Source: Chrysomallon squamiferum
Taxonomy: Eukaryota > Mollusca > Gastropoda > Neomphalida > Peltospiridae
Length of the DNA: 64,000 nt
Direction of reading: 5' to 3'
NCBI GenBank assembly: GCA_012295275.1
Contig: CM022668.1
Coordinates: 12,262,522-12,326,521 of the forward strand
Part shown: piece after piece, positions 47,401 to 58,559 of the stretch
Layout: every line of letters begins with the position of its first letter
Numbering within the stretch: position 1 is the first letter of the stretch
Notes under the pieces: generated by a model
Databases searched by the model: none
What the model was told of the DNA's origin: nothing
What the model saw: the letters and a program-made list of their open reading frames with translations, nothing else
Made by a program: the position numbers and the translations under genes

Positions 47401-50400
47401 AGAAAAACCACAAGATGTTGAGGCAGAAATTTCTCTTGAAGAAAAACCAGAGAAAGAACAAGTTGAGGAGGAAGTTACAATCACAGAAGAAACTGCCCTT
47501 GTTGAAGAGGCAGAAAGAGAAAAACCACAAGATGTTGAGGCAGAAATTTCTCTTGAGGAAAAACCTGTAACTGAACAAGTTGAGGAGGAAGTTACAATCA
47601 CAGAAGAAACTGCCCTCATTGAAGAGGAAGAAAGAGAAAAACCAGAAGACGTTGAGGCAGAAGTTTCTCTGGAGGAGAAACCTTGAGGAGGAAGTTACAA
47701 CTCATTGAAAGAAAGAGAAAAACCCACAAGATGTTGAGGAGGAAACCTGTTACAAACAAGTTGAAGAAACTGCACTGCATCATCGAAGATGCAGAAAGAG
47801 AAAAACCACAAGATGTTGAGGCAGAAATTTCTCTTGAGGAAAAACCAGAGAAAGAACAAGTTGAGGAGGAAGTTACAATCACAGAAGAAACTGCACTCAT
47901 TGAAGAGGCAGAAACAGAAAAAACACAAGATGTTGAGGCAGAGATTTCTCTTGAGGAAAAAAACAGAGAAAAGAACAAGTTGAGGAGGAAGTTACAATCA
48001 CAGAAGAAACTGCCCTCATTGAAGAGGAAGAAAGAGAAAAACCACAAGATGTTGAGGCAGAAATTTCTCTTGAGGAAAAACCAGAGAAAGAACAAGTTGA
48101 AGAGGAAGTTACAATCACAGAAGAAACTGCCCTCGTTGAAGAGGCAGAAAGAGAAAAACCACAAGACGTTGAGGCAGAAATTTCTCTTGAGGAAAAACCA
48201 GAGAAAGAACAAGTTGAGGAGGAAGTTACAATCACAGAAGAAACTGCCCTCATTGAAGAGGCAGAAAGAGAAAAACCACAAGATGTTGAGGCAGAAATTT
48301 CTCTTGAGGAAAAACCAGAGAAAGAACAAGTTGAGGAGGAAGTTACAATCACAGAAGAAACTGCCCTCATTGAAGAGGAAGAAAGAGAAAAACCACAAGA
48401 TGTTGAGGCAGAAATTTCTCTTGAGGAAAAACCAGAGATAGAACAAGTTGAGGAGGAAGTTACAATCACAGAAGAAACTGCACTCATTGAAGAGGCAGAA
48501 AGAGAAAAACCGCAAGATGTTGAGGCAGAGATTTCTCTTGAGGAGAAACCAGAAGAAGTTGAGGCAGAGGTTTCTCTTGAAGAAGAGAAAATATCTGAAG
48601 AAGTGAAAGAGGAGATTACTATTGAGGCAGCCAAGGAGGAGCATGAAGGTGTTACTGAAGAAGTCGAAGCTGAAGAATTACCCAGTGTTGTCTCTGAAGA
48701 CACAACTAAGGAATACACAGCTGACGAGCAAAAGTATGCTGTATCAGAAGAAGTTATCACAGAAATTACTTCTGAGATAAAAACTGAGACCACTGAGGAA
48801 GAAACTCCAATCGAACAGAAAGAAGCTTTAGTAACATCTGCTGTTGAGGCTGAAGTTGCTGAGGAAGAATCAGCAGAAGCTGATGTTGTCATTGAGGAAG
48901 TCCCTGAGGTGATCTCTGAGCAGGTAAAAGAGAAAGTTACTGAGGAAGAAAAAGAAATAGCTTCTACTGAACAGATTGAGAGCAAGGTTTTACTGGAGGA
49001 AACACCAGAACTTGATGCTTCTTCTGAAATAATGCCTGAAACAGTTACTGAAGAAGTCAAAGCAGATTTTGTTCCTGAGGAGAAAGAAGTACCCCTCACT
49101 GAGGAAGTTCAAACTGAAATTTCTTTAGAGGAAAAACCAGAAACACTTACAGAAGAGATTGCTGAAGAAAAAGAAGCAGCAGCAGTTGTTGAGGCTGTAC
49201 AAACTAAAGTTTCTGAACAGGAAGCTGTAGAAGCAGACGTTTCCCTCGAGGAGGTTCCTGAAGCAATCTCTGAGCAAGTAGCAGAAGACATTACTCAGGA
49301 AGAAAAGGAAATGGCTGTTAGTGAAATTATTGAATCCAAAGTTGATTTGGAAGAAGAAGAAAAGATAATATCTGTGGAGGAAATACCTGAAACTGTTTCT
49401 GAACAAATGACAGAAGAAATTGCTGAACAAGTGGAAGAGAAAGTTGTAACAGAAACCACTGAGACTAAGGCAGATCTGGAAGAAGGGGAAGAACAAGTCT
49501 CTGTTGAAGAAATTCCTGAAACTGTTTCAGAACAAATAAGCGAGGAAATTACAGAGAAAGAAGTGGACAAAGCTATATCAGAAACTGTTGAAACTAAAGC
49601 TGCAGTGGGAGAAGAGGAGGAAGAGGAAGAGGTTTCAGTTGAGGAAATTCCTGAGACTGTTTCAGAACAAATAAAGGAAGAGATTACAGAGGAACAGAAA
49701 GATGTAACTGTTACAGAGACTGTTGAAACTAAAGTGAGTCTTGAAGAAGAGGAGAAAACAGAAATCACCACTGAAGAATTTCCTGAAACTGTTACTGAGT
49801 CTCTGAAAGAGGAAACTGCTCTAGAGGAAAAAGAAACAGCTGTTGTTGAACAGGTGGAAATGAAAGTTAGTTCAGGATGTAGCAGAAAAACTGAAGTAGC
49901 AGCTGAAGAAGTACCGGAAACAGTTCGTGAGGAAGCTAAAGCAGAAATAACAGTAGAGGAGAAGGAATTGCCAATTTCAGAAGAGACGGGTGTTGATATT
50001 TCCATTGAAGAAGCTCCTGAAACAGTTGAAGAAGAGATTACAATTGAGGAAGAAGAAAAGGAAATAGCTGTAGTGGAGGAAGTTGATGCTGGACTTACAG
50101 TTGAGGAAACACCAGAAATAGAAACTGTTGAAGCTGAGGTATTGATAGAGGAAAAACCAGAAGCTGAAGAACATGTAATTGAGGAAGCCATTATTAAAGA
50201 AGCTCCTGAAGATGTTGAAGCTGATGTAACAGTTGTGGAGACCCCTGAAACAGAAAAGGAAATTACCACAGAAGAAGAACTTCCTGTTCCTAAAGATGTA
50301 GAGGCAGAAATTTCTCTTGAGGAAAAACCAGAGAAAGAACAAATTGAGGAGCAAGTTACAATCACAGAAGAAACTGCCCTCATTGAAGAGGCAGAAAGAG

Positions 50401-53400
50401 AAAAACCACAAGATGTTGAGGCAGAGATTTCTCTGGAGGAGAAACCTGTAACTGAACAAGTTGAGGAGGAAGTTACGATCTCAGAAGAGACTGCCCTGAT
50501 TGAAGAGGCAGAAAGAGAAAAACCACAAGATGTTGATGCAGATATTTCTATAAAGGAAAAACCTGCAACTGAACAAATTGAGGAGGAATTTAGAATAAAA
50601 GAACAAACTGCCCTCATAGAAGAGGAAGAAAGAGAAAAACCACAAGATGTTGATGCAGATATTTCTATAAAGGAAAAACCTGCAACTGAACAAATTGAGG
50701 AGGAATTTACAATAAAAGAACAAACTGCCCTCATAGAAGAGGAAGAAAGAGAAAAACCACAAGATGTTGATGCAGATATTTCTATAAAGGAGAAACTTGC
50801 CTCTGAACAAATTGAGGAGGAATTTACAATCAAAGAACAAACTGCCCTCATAGAAGAGGAAGAAAGAGAAAAACCACAAGACATCGATGCAGATATTTCT
50901 CTCAAGGAAACACCTGCCTCTGAACAAGTTGAGGAGGAAATTACAATCACAGAAGAAACTGCCCTCATTGAAGAGGCAGAAAGAGAAAAACCACAAGATG
51001 TTGAGGCAGAAATTTCTCTTGAGGAAAAACCAGAGAAAGAACAAGTTGAGGAGGAAGTTACAATCACAGAAGAAACTGCCCTCATTGAAGAAGAAGAAAG
51101 AGAAAAACCACAAGATGTTGAGGCAGAAGTTTCTCTGGAGGAGAAACCTGTAACTGAACAAGTTGAGGAGGAAGTTACAATCACAGAAGAAACTGCTCTC
51201 ATTGAAGAGGAAGAAAGAGAAAAACCACAAGATATTGAGGCAGAGATTTCTCTTGAGGAAAAACCTGTAACTGAACAAGTTGAAGAGGAAGTTACAATCA
51301 CAGAAGAAACTGCACTCATTGAAGAGGCAGAAAAAGAAAAACCAGAAGATGTTGAGGCAGAAATTTCTCTGGAGGAGAAACCTGTAACTGAACAAGTTGA
51401 AGAGGAAGTTACAATCACAGAAGAAACTGCACTCATTGAAGAGGCAGAAAGAGAAAAACCACAAGATGTTGAGGCAGAAATTTCTCTTGAGGAAAAACCA
51501 GAGAAAGAACAAGTTGAGGAGGAAGTTACAATCACAGAAGAAACTGCCCTCATTGAAGAGGAAGAAAGAGAAAAACCACAAGATGTTGAGGCAGAAATTT
51601 CTCTGGAAGAAAACCAAACCTGTAAAGAACAAGTTGAGGAGGAAGTTACAATCACAGAAGAAACTGCCCTCATTGAAGAGGCAGAAAGAGAAAAACCACA
51701 AGATGTTGAGGCAGAGATTTCTCTTGAGGAAAAACCAGAAAAAGAACAAGTTGAGGAGGAAGTTACAATCACAGAAGAAACTGCACTCATTGAAGAGGCA
51801 GAAAAAGAAAAACCAGAAGATGTTGAGGCAGAAATTTCTCTGGAGGAGAAACCTGTAACTGAACAAGTTGAGGAGGAAGTTACAATCACAGAAGAAACTG
51901 CCCTCATTGAAGAGGCAGAAAGAGAAAAACCACAAGATGTTGAGGCAGAAATTTCTCTTGAGGAAAAACCAGAGAAAGAACAAGTTGAGGAGGAAGTTAC
52001 AATCACAGAAGAAACTGCACTCATTGAAGAGGCAGAAAAAGAAAAACCAGAAGATGTTGAGGCAGAAATTTCTCTTGAGGAGAAACCTGTAACTGAACAA
52101 GTTGAAGAGGAAGTTACAATCACAGAAGAAACTGCCCTCATTGAAGAGGAAGAAAGAGAAAAACCACAAGATGTTGAGGCAGAAATTTCTCTTGAGGAAA
52201 AACCAGAGAAAGAACAAGTTGAGGAGGAAGTTACAATCACAGAAGAAACTGCCCTCATTGAAGAGGCAGAAAGAGAAAAACCACAAGATGTTGAGGCAGA
52301 AATTTCTCTTGAGGAAAAACCAGAGAAAGAACAAGTTGAGGAGGAAGTTACAATCACAGAAGAAACTGCACTCATTGAAGAGGCAGAAAGAGAAAAACCA
52401 GAAGATGTTGAGGCAGAAATTTCTCTGGAGGAGAAACCTGTAACTGAACAAGTTGAGGAGGAAGTTACAATCACAGAAGAAACTGCCCTCATTGAAGAGG
52501 CAGAAAGAGAAAAACCACAAGATGTTGAGGCAGAAATTTCTCTTGAGGAAAAACCAGAGAAAGAACAAGTTGAGGAGGAAGTTACAATCACAGAAGAAAC
52601 TGCACTCATTGAAGAGGCAGAAAGAGAAAAACCAGAAGATGTTGAGGCAGAAATTTCTCTTGAGGAAAAACCAGAGAAAGAACAAGTTGAGGAGGAAGTT
52701 ACAATCACAGAAGAAACTGCACTCATTGAAGAGGCAGAAAAAGAAAAACCAGAAGATGTTGAGGCAGAAATTTCTCTTGAGGAGAAACCTGTAACTGAAC
52801 AAGAACAAGTTGAAGAGGAAGTTACAATCACAGAAGAAACTGCCCTCATTGAAGAGGAAGAAAGAGAAAAACCACAAGATGTTGAGGCAGAAATTTCTCT
52901 TGAGGAAAAACCAGAGAAAGAACAAGTTGAGGAGGAAGTTACAATCACAGAAGAAACTGCCCTCATTGAAGAGGCAGAAAGAGAAAAACCACAAGATGTT
53001 GAGGCAGAAATTTCTCTTGAGGAAAAACCAGAGAAAGAACAAGTTGAGGAGGAAGTTACAATCACAGAAGAAACTGCCCTCATTGAAGAGGCAGAAAGAG
53101 AAAAACCAGAAGACGTTGAGGCAGAAATTTCTCTGGAGGAAAAACCTGTAACTGAACAAGTTGAGGAGGAAGTTACAATCACAGAAGAAACTGCCCTCAT
53201 TGAAGAGGAAGAAAGAGAAAAACCACAAGATGTTGAGGCAGAAATTTCTCTTGAGGAAAAACCAGAGAAAGAACAAGTTGAGGAGGAAGTTACAATCACA
53301 GAAGAAACTGCCCTCATTGAAGAGGCAGAAAGAGAAAAACCACAAGATGTTGAGGCAGAAATTTCTCTTGAGGAAAAACCAGAGAAAGAACAAGTTGAGG

Positions 53401-54140
53401 AGGAAGTTACAATCACAGAAGAAACTGCCCTCATTGAAGAGGCAGAAAGAGAAAAACAGAAGATGTTGAGGCAGAAATTTCTCTGGAGGAAAACCTGAAC
53501 TGAACAAGTTGAGGAGGAAGTTACAATCACAGAAGAAACTGCCCTCATTGAAGAGGCAGAAAGAGAAAAACCACAAGATGTTGAGGCAGAAATTTCTCTT
53601 GAGGAAAAACCAGAGAAAGAACAAGTTGAGGAGGAAGTTACAATCACAGAAGAAACTGCCCTCATTGAAGAGGCAGAAAGAGAAAAACCAGAAGACGTTG
53701 AGGCAGAAATTTCTCTGGAGGAAAAACCTGTAACTGAACAAGTTGAGGAGGAAGTTACAATCACAGAAGAAACTGCCCTCATTGAAGAGGCAGAAAGAGA
53801 AAAACCACAAGATGTTGAGGCAGAAATTTCTCTTGAGGAAAAACCAGAGAAAGAACAAGTTGAGGAGGAAGTTACAATCACAGAAGAAACTGCCCTCATT
53901 GAAGAGGCAGAAAGAGAAAAACCAGAAGATGTTGAGGCAGAAATTTCTCTGGAGGAGAAACAGGAAGATGTTGATGCAGAAATTTCTTTTGAAGAGAAAC
54001 CAGAAACAGTTGAAATTAAAGAAGAAATTTCTGTTGAGGAAAAAGAGAAATCTGTCATAGATGAAGAAGTAACAAGTGAAATTTCTTTGGCTGAGAAGCC
54101 AGCAACTGAAGATGTATCAGAAAGCATTGTCTTGGGAGAG
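44402..54140 (+). CDS. Giant repetitive exon 2: acidic spring built mainly of 39-residue repeats (a few frame breaks)
   Basis: About 9.7 kb, some 3,240 codons, entered in phase 0 at EQTLPITEETETAV and left in phase 0 at SIVLGE before GAGAG|GTTAGT. Three textures alternate. Diverged 40-50-residue units with the core EEIPETVSEQIKEEITEE occupy about 44400-46020 and 48600-50290. A 13-residue minisatellite lies at about 46020-46260. The 39-residue array (TALIEEAEREKPQDVEAE, ISLEEKPEKEQVEEEVTITE) occupies about 46300-48540 and 50300-53960. The 39-residue unit has about 15 Glu and one Asp against four Lys/Arg, so it is highly acidic, and it lacks hydrophobic heptads. Frame breaks occur at about 47686-47790, 47957-47975 and 53455-53500, the last one compensated. 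A disordered entropic-spring or spacer role is inferred. The open antisense frames, over 1,600 codons long, are shadows of the repeat. Confidence 0.88.
46020..46265 (+). repeat. 39-bp coding minisatellite (13-residue unit)
   Basis: Five to six tandem units reading VEAEVSIEEKPEE, nearly identical in DNA, diverging at the last copy (IEMEISVQEKP). It sits just before the 117-bp array. Confidence 0.92.
46300..48545 (+). repeat. 117-bp coding tandem array, block 1 (about 19 units)
   Basis: The TALIEE codons recur every 117 bp. The first five units carry DADIS(I/L)KEKPATEQ-type variants, later ones EAEISLEEKPEKEQ or EKPVTEQ. One disrupted unit lies at about 47686-47790. Confidence 0.92.
50300..53965 (+). 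repeat. 117-bp coding tandem array, block 2 (about 31 units, partly in a 351-bp higher-order period)
   Basis: About 31 units of 39 residues. In the second half, the variants QDV...EKE, QDV...EKE, EDV...VTE recur as triplets, so copies of the VTEQ unit fall about 351 bp apart (near 52090, 52440, 52795, 53150 and 53500). One copy near 51605 reads EENQTCKEQ and contains a rare Cys. Confidence 0.92.
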
Positions 54141-55671
54141 GTTAGTTATCGTGGTTATTGATTTGGTGTAAATTTAAGAAGCGAAATAAAATTGCAGATG
54201 AAATCAGAAAATATATGTGTGTATATATATATATATATATACATTTATGCCAAATAATTCTTTAAAAAATGTTATTGTTATTATTATTATCAATCATGCA
54301 TTTCTTTTCAGGAAGTAAATTCTATTTTAAATTGTTTTCGGTTTTTTCCTTTATTATCCCAATGTGTCATGTGACACCATCCAAACCCTTTGATTGGTTA
54401 CCTTCCACATAGTTTTATTTAATACTAGATTTGGTTTGCAGACCATTACAGTATTTGCTGCCCATACCAAACTGCAGAGTGCCTTCGCTCCCATAGGTCA
54501 ATCATAGAACTGCAGCCTTTTGATTGGACAAGACCTAGATTCTTTAAAATATTATGGGAAATGCAGCCTTTTGATTGGATGTTATCCCAAATTGAATATT
54601 TGTTGTTACATATTTTGTTACATATATTGTTTATATATTGTTTCTATATCATATTTATATATATATCCTTTGTGTGGGAGTATTTTTTGTTGTCTGTCAT
54701 AAAGTCCACTTCGTTATTATCTGTTGTAAATCACAGTAGAATTGAATCTAGTCAGATCTAGGTGTGGTACAAAAATGTTGTTTTATTTCTTATCTGTAAT
54801 ACACTGTTTTATTGGTCCCTTCTGTATATTAGTACATGTTGTATCAATATAATTCTTGTTGTTAATATATTGTATATATTGAATAACACTGTATTCTGTC
54901 TATATTTATTGCCTGAAATGTCTCTCTTTTTTCTATTATTATAATTATTATTACAAAAAAATTTTAAATTTATTTCTTTTACTAGTTGATGTCTATGTAT
55001 TGTAAAATTATATTTTTTTTTTTAAATTGTCACTTTTTCTTTACACATTATATATTTTTCTAATTCATGGTAGTAATTTTTGTTATATTTTATTTACATG
55101 GTTAATTATTTGCATATAATTTACAGGTTAATATTTCGGTATGTATACATGTAATATATATGTGTGTGTATATGACCCTTTTTGCTAAAATTGGTTATAT
55201 TGATACCGATCAAGAACTTTTACAATTTTTTATATCTAATTAGATGTATTCATTTGGAGTTCAAATGATGTCAAAAATGAAATACATCTACTCTGACATT
55301 TTACAGTTTCAGTTAGATAAGGCTGTTATAATAAAATTATGAATTTTGTGTATTTGGCCTACAAAGGTTTTCACTTTTGTATGCAGCAATAACTCCATAA
55401 ACTTTTTGTGGTATTATTATTATTACTAATATTATTATAGAAAAACCAAATTTGTTATCTTTGTATCAGTGCAACTAATTTTGGCAGATGGGGTCACATG
55501 TATAATTTTCATGAAAAGCCTAATATATTTTTAACATACTTTTTACTCCATCTTTTTTCTAAGTTTTTCACGCTTAATCTTAATTAGTTAATGTATAATA
55601 AGTAGGAATTTTCAAAGAAGATTATTATGAAAAAAAAAAAAAAATGACCTTTATTTAAATTGTAAAAATAG
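54141..55671 (+). other. Intron with a GC-richer, ATTGG-containing block
   Basis: A block at about 54361-54590 stands out from the AT-rich surroundings. It has three TGATTGG motifs and a direct repeat TGCAGCCTTTTGATTGGA at about 54511 and 54563. A short (TA)n tract lies at about 54222-54241. The acceptor is TGTAAAAATAG at 55671. Confidence 0.65.
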
Positions 55672-55814
55672 GCAAAACCAGGAGAAGATGTTGAAGTTGA
55701 GTTGACAATTTCTCCAAACTTCAACAAAGGACTGGATGACCAGGAAGTGACCGAGGGCACCACTGTGACCTTGACCGTCAAGGTCACTGGCACTCCCACA
55801 CCTTCAGTTACATG
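55672..55814 (+). CDS. Exon encoding the first half of Ig domain 5
   Basis: Phase 0 in, phase 2 out; the Trp codon is split TG|G by the intron. It encodes AKPGEDVEVELTISPNF followed by DQEVTEGTTVTLTVKVTG and TPTPSVT(W). The B-strand Cys is absent (TLTVKV). The second half is at 56857. Confidence 0.87.
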
Positions 55815-56856
55815 GTTGGTATATTTAATATAAATATTATAATGACATGAATAGTAATATTATTTAATATATTACGTCATTAGTAGTGTATTATATAATC
55901 AGTAGTAATATAATAGAAATGTAATGTAATAAAAATATTATAATGACATAAATAGTAATATTATTAAATATATTACATCATTAGTTGTGTATTATATAAT
56001 CAGTAGTAATATAATAGAAATGTAATATAATAAAGATATTATAATGACATGAATAGTAATATTATTAAATATGTTACGTCATTAGTAGTGTATTATATAA
56101 TCAGTAGTAATATAATGGAAATGTAATATAATAATGAAATATATTATAATGACATAAATAGTAATATTGTTAAATATATTACACAGTAGTGTATTTAGTA
56201 ATATAATAAACTTAATTGTAGGTAATATTAAAAATATGTTTTATAATCAGTATATTTAGTAATATAACAAACTGAATTGTAAGCAATATTAAATATATTA
56301 CATAATTAATAGTATGTTTAGTAATGTAATAAACTGACAAGTAGATAATATTAAAAATATTGCATAATTAGTATATATATATTAAGTAATATAATAATAT
56401 CAGTAGAAGGTATTATTATAAATTATTACATAACTAGTGGTATATAATTTAGTAATATAATATACTGACTAGCAGATAATATCGAAAATAATTACATAAT
56501 TCGTTGAATTATATATTATATATTCAATAATAAAATATACTGATTGGTAAGTAACATTAAATATATTACATAATTAGTAGTATATTTCATAATATAATAA
56601 GTTGAATAGTTGTTAATGTAAAATAATTAGTAATGTAAATTGTATATTAGATAAAATTATTATATAAATACTGCATAATTAGTAAGTATGTTAAATATAT
56701 TACACAATGAATATGTTACATCTCTAATATATCTTACATATACAGAAGAAAGAAAGAAAAAAAAGAAGGCAGTTATTAATTAACATGGACCTGTGTAATT
56801 ATGAAAATTTATTATTAGCAAAGTTTGGGTTGAAAATGTTTAACTTTTTTTATTAG
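55815..56856 (+). other. Intron made largely of an AT-rich minisatellite
   Basis: About four copies of a roughly 101-bp unit start at about 55830 (AATGACAT at 55841, 55942, 56043 and 56148). They decay into degenerate 60-70-bp units with TTACATAATTAGTAGTAT up to about 56700. Confidence 0.85.
55830..56700. repeat. 101-bp AT-rich minisatellite with degenerate tail
   Basis: Unit core TAATGACATGAATAGTAAT, then TTACGTCATTAGTAGTGTAT, then AATCAGTAGTAATATAAT. The first three periods are 101, 101 and 105 bp; later units are shortened and diverged. Confidence 0.85.
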
Positions 56857-57038
56857 GTACAAAGATGGGGTGGAGATAAAACCAAACGACCACTTCATTA
56901 CCAGGAAGGACGTTGACAACACCTACACCCTGACCATAGTGGACACAACACTGGACGATGATGCTGAGTATGTCTGTACAGCAGCCAACACAGCAGGGTC
57001 AATCACAACATCTGCCGAGGTCTTCGTCAACCCTGCTG
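56857..57038 (+). CDS. Exon encoding the second half of Ig domain 5
   Basis: The acceptor is TTTTTTATTAG at 56856, the donor GCTG|GTGAGA, phase 2-1. It encodes YKDGVEIKPNDHFITRKDVD, then YTLTIVDTTLDDDAEYVCTA and ANTAGSITTSAEVFVNPA. The F-strand Cys is present (YVC), although its B-strand partner is missing in the first half. Confidence 0.9.
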
Positions 57039-57131
57039 GTGAGAATAAATGTTTTACTTGAAAAACAAAATAGTCACTTTAAATGATTCAAATGTGAACA
57101 TCTTGAGTAAATTAAAGCTTAGTCCAGGAGA

Positions 57132-57204
<73 letters not shown>

Positions 57205-57720
57205 TATAATAATAATATTGCTGCTGTTGTTGTAATATAATAATCTTTCATAATTAGTAAATAAAAAAAAAAATAATAATAACAATGATAATGATAATAA
57301 TAACAACAACAACAATAGTAATGATAATAATAACAACAACAGCACTAATAACAGAACTAGATTAATAATAATAATAAGATGTATGCAAATACATTCAGAA
57401 GTAAATAAAGTATTTTGATTAACACCTAATATAATTTTATTCTTCACTTCAAATTCATGATCACTGCTATAATTCACACCTTAAAGATGACCTTCTCCAA
57501 ACAGCTGACCTATTCTAAATCCTGATTTTTTACTTTAAAAAGATAATCTTGACAATGGCCTTAATAATAATCTTGAATTTGACCTTTTCTAAGTGCTTAT
57601 TTTCACTTATAATAGCTAACTGTCACAGTGACTGAATGCGGATGATGAATTTCGCCTGTACCAAATCTGAAGGATGAATGAATTTTTTATTATTTATTTG
57701 TTTTTTTTTTCTCTCTCTAG
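57039..57720 (+). other. Intron with (TAA)n microsatellite
   Basis: (AAT)n at about 57135-57206 and degenerate AAT/AAC repeats to about 57380. A good polypyrimidine tract and acceptor (TTTTTTCTCTCTCTAG) end it. Confidence 0.8.
57135..57206. repeat. (AAT)n microsatellite
   Basis: About 24 AAT units, read as poly-Asn in one frame; this is intronic. Confidence 0.95.
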
Positions 57721-57868
57721 GCGAAGCTCCATCATTTATTACTACACTGGAAGACATTGAAGTCAATGTTGGCCAACCCATCGTCCTTGAGTGCCAGGTC
57801 AAAGGTCAGCCAAAGCCAGAGGTCACCTGGTTGTGTGACAATGTTGAACTGACTGACAAGAGATACAA
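57721..57868 (+). CDS. Exon encoding the first half of Ig domain 6
   Basis: Phase 1-2, donor ACAA|GTAAGA. It encodes GEAPSFITTLEDIEVNVGQP, IVLECQVKGQPKPE, then VTWLCDNVELTDKRYK, where the final Lys is split by the intron. The B-strand Cys and C-strand Trp are present, with an additional Cys after the Trp (WLCD). Confidence 0.92.
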
Positions 57869-58218
57869 GTAAGATTTGTTTGTTCATTTTTCTGTTATTA
57901 TTTTTATTTTTATTTTATTTTAATTTTTTTGTATATTTATTTATATAGTTTTTCAATCATTGTTTTATTTCATCTGTTAATTATTTTTATTTGCAAATTT
58001 AATTTATTATTTAATTACATATTTTATATTTTATTTAAATATTTAAAATGTAATGTAGCAAACATTAGTTTTTTGTATTATCATCATCATCATCATCATC
58101 ATCATTATTAGTAGTAGTAGTACTACTATTAATTCTACTACTACTACTATTATTATTATTATTTTATTATTATTATTGCCATTGTCATTATTATTTTTAT
58201 TACGAGTTCTACTACTAT

Positions 58219-58253
<35 letters not shown>

Positions 58254-58559
58254 GTACTACTACTACAACTATTATAATTATTATTATTATTTTTGTTACT
58301 ACTACTGCTACTACTACTACTACTACCACTACTACGACTACTACAACTACTACTACTACTACTACTACAACTACTACTACAACTACTACAATTACTACTA
58401 CTGCTACTACTACTAATACTACTACCACTACTACTTCTACTACTACTACTACAGCTACTACTACTACTACTACTATTACAACTACTTCTACTACTACTAC
58501 AACTACTACTACTACTACTACTACTACTACAACTACTACAACTGTTAAACTTATTACAG
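57869..58559 (+). other. Intron whose second half is a (TAC)n-type trinucleotide tract
   Basis: ATC/TTA units at about 58078-58200 pass into (TAC)n / (ACT)n to about 58545, ending close to the acceptor CTTATTACAG at 58559. Open frames here (poly-Leu on +, poly-Val on -) are repeat artefacts. Confidence 0.9.
58078..58545. repeat. Trinucleotide microsatellite (ATC, TTA, then TAC units)
   Basis: About 470 bp of nearly pure trinucleotide repeat with point variants, ending some 15 bases before a splice acceptor. Confidence 0.95.

Noticed and set aside
45725-47578. Minus-strand Phe/Leu/Cys-rich frame that could look like a membrane protein
   Set aside because: Antisense shadow of the 117-bp array; its apparent hydrophobicity comes from TTT/TTC/CTT complements of AAA/GAA/AAG codons.
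49295-54127. Open frame of about 1,610 codons on the minus strand (Ser-rich repeats), and a 1,125-codon one at 50481-53858
   Set aside because: Shadows of the sense repeat: GAA/GAG-rich sense codons give TTC/CTC antisense with few stops. No splice or start context, and the sense strand joins properly to flanking Ig exons.
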